A DNA stretch of 11,460 nt, from positions 1-11,460 of the forward strand of contig JAHEDM010000043.1 of NCBI GenBank assembly GCA_024641205.1, given 5' to 3'. This document shows, one piece after another, positions 8,084-11,460 of the stretch. This stretch comes from Actinomycetes bacterium. GTDB taxonomy: Bacteria; Actinomycetota; Acidimicrobiia; Spongiisociales; UBA4744. The notes under the pieces are model-generated. The model worked only from the letters and a program-made list of their open reading frames with translations. It had not been told where the DNA came from and searched no databases. Both the position numbers and the translations under genes were made by a program. Positions within the stretch are counted from its first letter, which is position 1. The number at the start of each line of letters is the position of its first letter.

Positions 8084-8446
8084 GGGACGAACGTACGCCC
8101 CGGGTGTGACAGGAAAGCTGTCTCGGGCTCAGGCAGGGCCCTGGGATGATCCAGGTTCAGCGTGGGTGACATCGAGATGCAACGCGGGACGTCGAGGCCT
8201 GCCCACCTGCGGCCGAGCAATCTCGCTTGCCGGCTATCGAGGTTTGGCACCTGCACAACGAGATCGCCGCAGGAACAAGCCGTTCTCGCAGAGAAGTCAG
8301 GACGGCGTCGACATCGTCAACCTGCTCGAGGAATTGGAGGTGGCAATCATCGTCGTTCGGCACGAAAGACATTGGACGAGGTCGAATTTCGATGCTGTAG
8401 ATGACAAGCTATCCCGAGGCGAGAGCCGGTACCGGTGCGTGCGGCC
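8084..8446 (-). other. 363-nt gap upstream of comM without a convincing gene
   Basis: All three minus frames carry stops. The longest minus reading frame, 8157-8372 (71 codons), starts with no ribosome binding site; its first half (FLEQVDDVDAVLTSLRERL) looks protein-like, and then composition degrades. A second minus frame reads on from about 8305 (CSCGDLVVQVPNLDSRQARLLG) into comM. The opposite strand is also open around 8280-8520 but has no start signal. A perfect palindrome CAGGGCCCTG at 8134-8143 and a CCTGG-N6-CCAGG inverted repeat at 8140-8155 lie 50-70 nt before comM. The length equals that of a yraN gene, which often precedes comM, but no YraN motif is seen. It may hold a decayed gene. 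Confidence 0.3.
8090..8095 (-). promoter_or_regulatory. Possible leaderless -10 box for comM
   Basis: TACGTT (TAnnnT type) ends six bases before the comM ATG, which itself has no ribosome binding site. In actinobacteria leaderless mRNAs typically have a TAnnnT box about seven bases before an ATG or GTG that is also the transcription start. No convincing -35 is seen. The crotonase gene in this window has the same arrangement. Confidence 0.4.
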
Positions 8447-8632
8447 TCAGCTGGCTTGGACGAAGAGGGTTGAAAGCGAACCCTCCCAGGGGTTCTCGGC
8501 CAGAACGGCTCTTCGGCCTTGACCGATCTGGAGCAACCCGCATCCTGTGCAGATCTTCCTGGTCAATCCGGCGCCAATACTGTGTTCGTGGAAACGGTGG
8601 TTGGTCCCGCAACTCTTCCGTTTTTCGGCCAT
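8447..8632 (-). CDS. Small zinc-ribbon-like protein of unknown function (61 aa)
   Basis: I do not recognise a named family. The protein is basic at its N-terminus (MAEKRKSCGTNHRF) and has paired potential metal ligands: C8 and H12 (CGTNH), with H15 and H17 nearby, then C28 and C31 (RKICTGCGLLQIGQG). This C-x3-H / C-x2-C layout fits a small zinc ribbon. The tail (NPWEGSLSTLFVQAS) has no ligand. The ATG at 8632 is chosen over the GTG at 8641 because AAGGAG lies eight bases upstream of it. No membrane segment or signal peptide is seen. It is transcribed in the direction of comM but is separated from it by 363 nt, and it is divergent from the plus-strand gene at 8783. The strong ribosome binding site and the Cys pattern make it likely to be real. 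Confidence 0.65.
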   Translation of the reverse strand: MAEKRKSCGTNHRFHEHSIGAGLTRKICTGCGLLQIGQGRRAVLAENPWEGSLSTLFVQAS

Positions 8633-8660
8633 ATCTGCCACTCCTTATGTCTTGCAGTCC

Positions 8661-8668
8661 ATATCGGC
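8661..8668 (-). promoter_or_regulatory. Possible WhiG/FliA-like -10 box for the zinc-ribbon gene
   Basis: GCCGATAT on the minus strand matches seven of eight bases of the sigma-28 -10 consensus GCCGATAA and sits about 28 nt before the ATG at 8632, with the AAGGAG between. A TAAA -35 at 15-16 nt spacing is not found (the site reads CGAT/GATT), so this may be chance or an ordinary promoter. Confidence 0.22.
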
Positions 8669-8704
8669 AGTACCAGCTCAGGAATCGAGGGTGGTTCCTC
8701 TTCC

Positions 8705-8720
8705 CCTAGCAGTGACTAGG
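8705..8720. promoter_or_regulatory. Small inverted repeat in the divergent intergenic region
   Basis: CCTAG-CAGTGA-CTAGG is a perfect five-base inverted repeat with a six-base spacer. It ends four bases before the -35 box of the plus-strand promoter and lies about 73 nt upstream of the zinc-ribbon start. The location suits an operator serving one or both directions, but it is short. Confidence 0.25.
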
Positions 8721-8723
8721 TCT

Positions 8724-8752
8724 TTGAGGCCGGGGTCGGGTCAAACTACACT
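8724..8752 (+). promoter_or_regulatory. Sigma70-type promoter for the 8783 gene pair
   Basis: TTGAGG (8724-8729) and TACACT (8747-8752) are separated by exactly 17 nt, a good match to the housekeeping consensus. Transcription would begin near 8759, giving a leader of about 24 nt before the TTG start at 8783. Confidence 0.6.
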
Positions 8753-8782
8753 GATGTAACTACGGCGAAACCGGAGGGGCAC

Positions 8783-9166
8783 TTGGCGCTGGCGATGCAA
8801 ACCGAAATTACTGATGTTGAGACCGTGCTGGCCGCATGCGTTCAGGCGTACACTGCTCGACGGATCACGGTCGAAACCATCGATGCCGTCGAACTGCGGG
8901 ACGGCCGGATCCCGGGTGGCCGACTCAACGGCATTGTTGCCCGGGCCGAAAACCGTATCGAGGTGGCGATACCTCACGAAGCCGACCTTTCCCTGTATCC
9001 GGCCACGTTCGACAGTTTCTCCCGGGCCGGCTGGGACGTGTGGGCACTGGTTCCGACCGAGCTTATCGGACCCGCCCATCGCCACCTACGCGGGATTGAC
9101 GTCACCTTGCAGCCGTGGTGGGAATCCGAAAGCGGCGTTCTCTTCGGTCGACCCGAGCTCCCGTGA
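8783..9166 (+). CDS. Hypothetical protein (127 aa), TTG start
   Basis: I do not recognise the family. The protein is soluble looking, slightly acidic, with no signal peptide, membrane span or Cys cluster. Residues 8-60 read as helix then strand (VETVLAACVQAYTARRITV, VELRDGRIPGG), and 85-115 contain GWDVWALVPTELIGPAHRHLRG followed by a Trp pair (LQPWW). The start is taken as TTG at 8783 because GGAGG (8773-8777) lies five bases upstream; the first ATG, at 8795, would be 17 bases away, too far. The stop TGA is followed after one base by the ATG of the HAD hydrolase, so the two are probably translationally coupled and functionally linked. A good promoter lies at 8724-8752. Confidence 0.75.
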   Translation: MALAMQTEITDVETVLAACVQAYTARRITVETIDAVELRDGRIPGGRLNGIVARAENRIEVAIPHEADLSLYPATFDSFSRAGWDVWALVPTELIGPAHRHLRGIDVTLQPWWESESGVLFGRPELP

Positions 9167-9167
9167 G

Positions 9168-10121
9168 ATGCCCGCCCCGCTGTACACGCAGACCACCATC
9201 GCCTTCATTTGGGATTTCGACAAGACACTGATCCCCGGCAACCAGCAGGACCCTCTCTTTGCGGCCTACGGGGTTGACCCTTCGCATTTCTGGACGGAGG
9301 TCGACGGTCTTGTCGGCTACTACCAGGAGCGGGGCGTCGCCATCGCCCGCGACTCGGCCTACCTCGGACACATCCTGACCTACGTCAAAGAAGGCAAATT
9401 CCCTCAACTGACCCGGCGGCGTCTCAGAGAACTGGGAGCAGAGCTCGTGATGAGCCCGGGGATCCCCGAATTCTTTACAGCCACCAAGCGTCACGTAGCT
9501 GAGAACCCCGACTACGCCCACGAGGGCATCGATGTTGAGCACTACGTCGTATCGACCGGCATCCGAACGATGATCGAAGGAAGTCCGATTGGAGGAATCA
9601 TCGACGGCATCTGGGCGAACGATTTCATCGAACGACCAGCCATGCCCGGATACCTCGAGACGCTTGCTATCGAAAACGAGGCTCATCCGATCAGCATGCT
9701 CGGCTACACGATCGACAACACGTCCAAGACCCGGGCGGTGTTCGAGATCAACAAAGGCGTCAACCGCAATGCCGGAATCGACGTCAATGCGCTGATGGCG
9801 GAAGAGCAACGCCGGGTCCCGATCAGGAACATGATCTACATCGCAGACGGTCCGAGTGACGTCCCGGTGTTCTCCATTCTCAACCGTCAGGGCGGCAAGA
9901 CGCTCGGGGTCTATACGACCGAACCGAGCAATAATTTCCGGCAGGTGAAACAGTTGCAAACCCAGGGGCGCATTCAGGGCATGGCCAAGGCCGATTTCCG
10001 TGAGGGCGAGGCCGCCCATCTCTGGTTGATCGACTCGCTCGATCAGATTGCGGCTGAGATCGTCGCAAATCGCCGATCGGCCTTTGCGGAGATCCCCCGC
10101 GCGCCCGGCCACGTGGACTGA
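9168..10121 (+). CDS. HAD-superfamily hydrolase
   Basis: HAD enzymes transfer or hydrolyse phosphoryl groups through an aspartyl-phosphate intermediate. The 317-aa product carries the four motifs: I, WDFDKTLIPG with D16 as nucleophile and D18 as acid/base; II, VVSTGI with S129/T130; III, K187 in NTSKTRAVFEINKG; and IV, IYIADGPSDVPVF with D227 and D231 for magnesium. The long segment between motifs I and II (about 30-125: FAAYGVDPSHFWTEVDGLV, LGHILTYVKEGKF) is a mostly helical cap. No signal peptide is seen, so it is probably cytoplasmic. The substrate cannot be told from sequence. The ATG at 9168 follows the upstream stop with one base between (TGAGATG) and has little ribosome binding site of its own, so it is likely coupled to the 127-aa gene. 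Confidence 0.88.
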   Translation: MPAPLYTQTTIAFIWDFDKTLIPGNQQDPLFAAYGVDPSHFWTEVDGLVGYYQERGVAIARDSAYLGHILTYVKEGKFPQLTRRRLRELGAELVMSPGIPEFFTATKRHVAENPDYAHEGIDVEHYVVSTGIRTMIEGSPIGGIIDGIWANDFIERPAMPGYLETLAIENEAHPISMLGYTIDNTSKTRAVFEINKGVNRNAGIDVNALMAEEQRRVPIRNMIYIADGPSDVPVFSILNRQGGKTLGVYTTEPSNNFRQVKQLQTQGRIQGMAKADFREGEAAHLWLIDSLDQIAAEIVANRRSAFAEIPRAPGHVD

Positions 10122-10160
10122 CTCGGTCCCCGAGAATCCGGTCGCCGAATCGCCCGACCG
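10122..10160. terminator. Paired hairpins at the convergent junction
   Basis: Directly after the HAD stop, CTCGG-TCC-CCGAG (10122-10134) forms a five-base-pair stem, and CGGTCG-N10-CGACCG (10139-10160) a six-base-pair stem. The site lies between convergent transcription units, where a bidirectional terminator would be expected. Neither has a T run, so they are weak candidates. Confidence 0.3.
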
Positions 10161-10165
10161 ACCTT

Positions 10166-10291
10166 TCAGCCCGTGAGAACGATCTTGCCGCGAATATGCC
10201 CCGGTTCGTAGTGACGGTGTGCCACAGCAACCTCTCCGAGCGGCAGCTGTCGTTCAATCACCGATCGCAAAGATCCCTCGCGGAAAAGGCA
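10166..10291 (-). pseudogene. C-terminal remnant of a zinc-type alcohol dehydrogenase / quinone reductase
   Basis: The minus strand here encodes about 40 codons reading LFREGSLRSVIERQLPLGEV, continuing to HRHYEPGHIRGKIVLTG and a TGA at 10168. This is the characteristic end of medium-chain NADPH:quinone reductase-like proteins (LRPVIDRVFPLEEAAEAHR, then GKIVL), as I recall the family. No start codon, catalytic domain or nucleotide-binding domain precedes it; the crotonase stop at 10316-10314 lies only about 22 nt upstream. The rest of the gene has evidently been deleted. The remaining frame shows no internal stop, so the loss may be fairly recent. Confidence 0.7.
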
Positions 10292-10313
10292 ACGGGGAAC
10301 GCCTTTCCGGTGT

Positions 10314-11093
10314 CTACCGACCTTTGAAGGAGGGAGGCCGTCTTTGGAGGAACGCGCTTATCCCCTCCGCCGCGTCCTCCGAACCGAGACACACGGCCTG
10401 GGCATTCGCCTCGTAGGTCAGCGCCTCACCGAAAGACATCTCCCAGGATTGGTTCATACCGGTCTTGATCATCGCCTGAGCGAGTGGCCCACCCTCGAGG
10501 AAACCCTCTGCGACCGCGCGAGCAACCGTCGCGACCTCTCCCGGTGGCACCAGCCGGGCAACCATTCCCATCTGCAGAGCTTCCTCGGCCGAAACCGTCC
10601 GCCCGGACAGAGCCAGCTCTTTGGCATGTTGCAGACCCACTAAACGCGGCAGCAGCCACGTGCCGCCGAAATCCACGACGAGCCCTCTGCGCACGAAGAC
10701 GGCCGAGAACCGGGCCAGAGTGGTTGCCACGACGACGTCACACCCGAGGGCGAGGCTCAAACCAGCACCGGCGGCAACGCCGTCAACGGCTGCGATGGTC
10801 GGCTTGGTGATCCGGTGCAACGTTTCCGCAGCCAACCCGACGTTTCTCATACGCTCATATCGTCCGGCGCCGGTCTGCAACGCCGCCAAGTCTTCAGGAT
10901 CCGGCGATAGATCGGCCCCCGAACAAAAAGCTCCGCCCGCCCCCGTAATGATCAGCACACGATTGTGTGAAGATTCGAAGTCCAAGAGCGCGTCTCTGAG
11001 GCGATTCCACCCGTCCGGAGGAATGGCATTCTTTCGCTCGGGACGGTTGATGGTGACCGTTCGGATCCGGTCGGTGTCTTCAATGATGAACAT
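10314..11093 (-). CDS. Enoyl-CoA hydratase/isomerase (crotonase) family protein
   Basis: Crotonases act on acyl-CoA thioesters through an enolate held in an oxyanion hole. The product is 259 aa, normal for the family. Both oxyanion-hole segments are visible: GAGGAFCSGADLS at 51-63 and AAVDGVAAGAGLSLALGCDV at 101-120. The two hydratase glutamates of rat enoyl-CoA hydratase are absent: the position of Glu144 is S113 and that of Glu164 is F133. Instead D141 occurs in GLVVDFGGTWLLPRLVG (137-153), as in PaaG-like ring-epoxide/enoyl-CoA isomerases. It is therefore probably an isomerase or other crotonase rather than a hydratase. The frame is open to 11300, but the ATG at 11093 matches the family N-terminus (IRTVTINRPERKNAI). 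There is no Shine-Dalgarno; a TAnnnT box suggests a leaderless mRNA. Confidence 0.9.
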   Translation of the reverse strand: MFIIEDTDRIRTVTINRPERKNAIPPDGWNRLRDALLDFESSHNRVLIITGAGGAFCSGADLSPDPEDLAALQTGAGRYERMRNVGLAAETLHRITKPTIAAVDGVAAGAGLSLALGCDVVVATTLARFSAVFVRRGLVVDFGGTWLLPRLVGLQHAKELALSGRTVSAEEALQMGMVARLVPPGEVATVARAVAEGFLEGGPLAQAMIKTGMNQSWEMSFGEALTYEANAQAVCLGSEDAAEGISAFLQRRPPSFKGR

Positions 11094-11099
11094 GGAACA

Positions 11100-11105
11100 A
11101 GCGTA
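11100..11105 (-). promoter_or_regulatory. Possible leaderless -10 box for the crotonase gene
   Basis: TACGCT ends six bases before the ATG at 11093, and no ribosome binding site is present. The layout matches comM closely: TACGYT, six bases containing GTYCC, then ATGTTC. No clear -35 is seen. Confidence 0.4.
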
Positions 11106-11139
11106 GGAGACTCGAAGGCAGGCGTGCTCCTTCGATGAA

Positions 11140-11304
11140 ATGCAGCCGGAAAAGCCGGTCCAAAAAGGCAGAGCCAATACCATGGCCGCCATGGGACTGA
11201 ACCCGTTTCGACAACAGCGCAGAACTCTGTTCGATCTGGCCATGATGGTCGCCGCACTCGCGGCAGCGCTGGCGGCAGTGGTATGGGCAGTTCTTTCCAA
11301 CTAA
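11140..11304 (+). CDS. Small single-span membrane protein (54 aa)
   Basis: The product reads as a basic N-terminal half (MQPEKPVQKGRAN, then MGLNPFRQQRRTLFD) and one hydrophobic helix near the C-terminus (LAMMVAALAAALAAVVWAVL), ending SN. This is the layout of a tail-anchored protein with the basic part in the cytoplasm. The NPFR-basic-then-helix pattern resembles short actinobacterial proteins I have seen, but I cannot name a family. The start is uncertain: ATG at 11140, 11182 and 11191 are all in frame and none has a good ribosome binding site; the MGLNPFR start at 11191 would give 37 aa. Its end overlaps the next gene by 22 nt, and it is divergent from the crotonase gene. Confidence 0.6.
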   Translation: MQPEKPVQKGRANTMAAMGLNPFRQQRRTLFDLAMMVAALAAALAAVVWAVLSN

Positions 11305-11460
11305 ACGAAATCGTCAGCCCGGTCCAGCCCTACGCGGCGCGCAAACGTTATGCGTGCCCGGGCTGCAACGGCTTCATTGAAGCGGGAACCTTTCATCTGG
11401 TCGTTATCCCGGAGCACGAACCCGACCTGCGCAGACATTGGCATCATGGGTGCTGGTTCA
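11283..11460 (+). CDS. Small Cys/His zinc-binding protein, N-terminal part (runs off window)
   Basis: The visible 59 codons contain a Cys-x2-Cys pair (YACPGCNGFIEAGTFH) followed after a strand-like VVIPEHEPDL by RRHWHHGCWF. The CxxC then HWHxxCW pattern is a likely zinc site (Cys27, Cys30, His and Cys near the end). It matches a family of short actinobacterial proteins often labelled only as ATP/GTP-binding or hypothetical, from memory; nothing visible here suggests nucleotide binding. The ATG at 11283 lies within the end of the preceding 54-aa gene (22-nt overlap), which suggests translational coupling. The C-terminus is outside the window, and the function is unknown. Confidence 0.68.
   Translation, partial: MGSSFQLNEIVSPVQPYAARKRYACPGCNGFIEAGTFHLVVIPEHEPDLRRHWHHGCWF

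Noticed and set aside
7454..8522. Plus-strand open frames opposite comM and running through the gap and the zinc-ribbon gene
   Set aside because: Most of their length is antisense to comM; no start signal is present. The part at about 8280-8400 looks protein-like, but its complement does too, so neither can be claimed.
9102..10112. Long minus-strand open frame (336 codons) opposite the HAD hydrolase gene
   Set aside because: The plus strand has all four HAD motifs in order; the minus product is only the complement pattern of its codons.
11094..11300. N-terminal extension of the crotonase up to 11300
   Set aside because: The added residues do not belong to the crotonase fold and would overlap two small plus-strand genes; the family N-terminus starts at 11093.

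Overview
This looks like a chromosomal housekeeping segment from a high-GC Gram-positive bacterium (Actinomycetota). The supporting signs are GC-rich sequence, several GTG starts and one TTG start, a short (206 aa) EF-Ts, a WhiG-type sigma factor, and the gene order comM-dprA-xerC-whiG-rpsB-tsf-pyrH-frr-cdsA, which I know from actinobacteria. Placement in the class Acidimicrobiia is a guess from the overall look of the proteins. No mobile element, CRISPR array, rRNA or tRNA gene was found.

Positions 1-8632 read on the minus strand. The genes, in transcription order from the right, are an orphan 61-aa zinc-ribbon protein (8447-8632), a 363-nt stretch with no convincing gene, comM (Mg-chelatase-type AAA+ ATPase), dprA (DNA-processing protein), xerC (tyrosine recombinase) and whiG (FliA/WhiG sigma factor). 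comM and dprA overlap, xerC follows dprA closely, and whiG starts inside the end of xerC, so these four look co-transcribed. After 180 nt with a possible promoter and leader come rpsB, tsf, pyrH, frr and the 5' part of cdsA. These are tightly packed with clear ribosome binding sites and form the classic translation/UMP kinase/phospholipid operon.

A divergent regulatory region at 8633-8782 holds a good sigma70-type promoter and a small palindrome. It drives two plus-strand genes: a 127-aa protein of unknown function with a TTG start, and a 317-aa HAD-superfamily hydrolase one base behind it. They face a minus-strand crotonase (10314-11093) across a junction with two small hairpins and a remnant of a zinc-type alcohol dehydrogenase/quinone reductase. 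The crotonase lacks both hydratase glutamates and has a PaaG-like aspartate. Divergent from it, at the right edge, are a 54-aa single-span membrane protein and the start of a small Cys/His zinc-binding protein.

I did not find a clearly new multi-gene system. The most notable points are a shared SD-less start architecture on comM and the crotonase (TACGYT, six bases, ATG), the altered active site of the crotonase, the long acidic N-terminal extension on CdsA, the dehydrogenase remnant, the unassigned TTG-start/HAD pair, and the coupling of a WhiG sigma factor to DNA-uptake and recombination genes.
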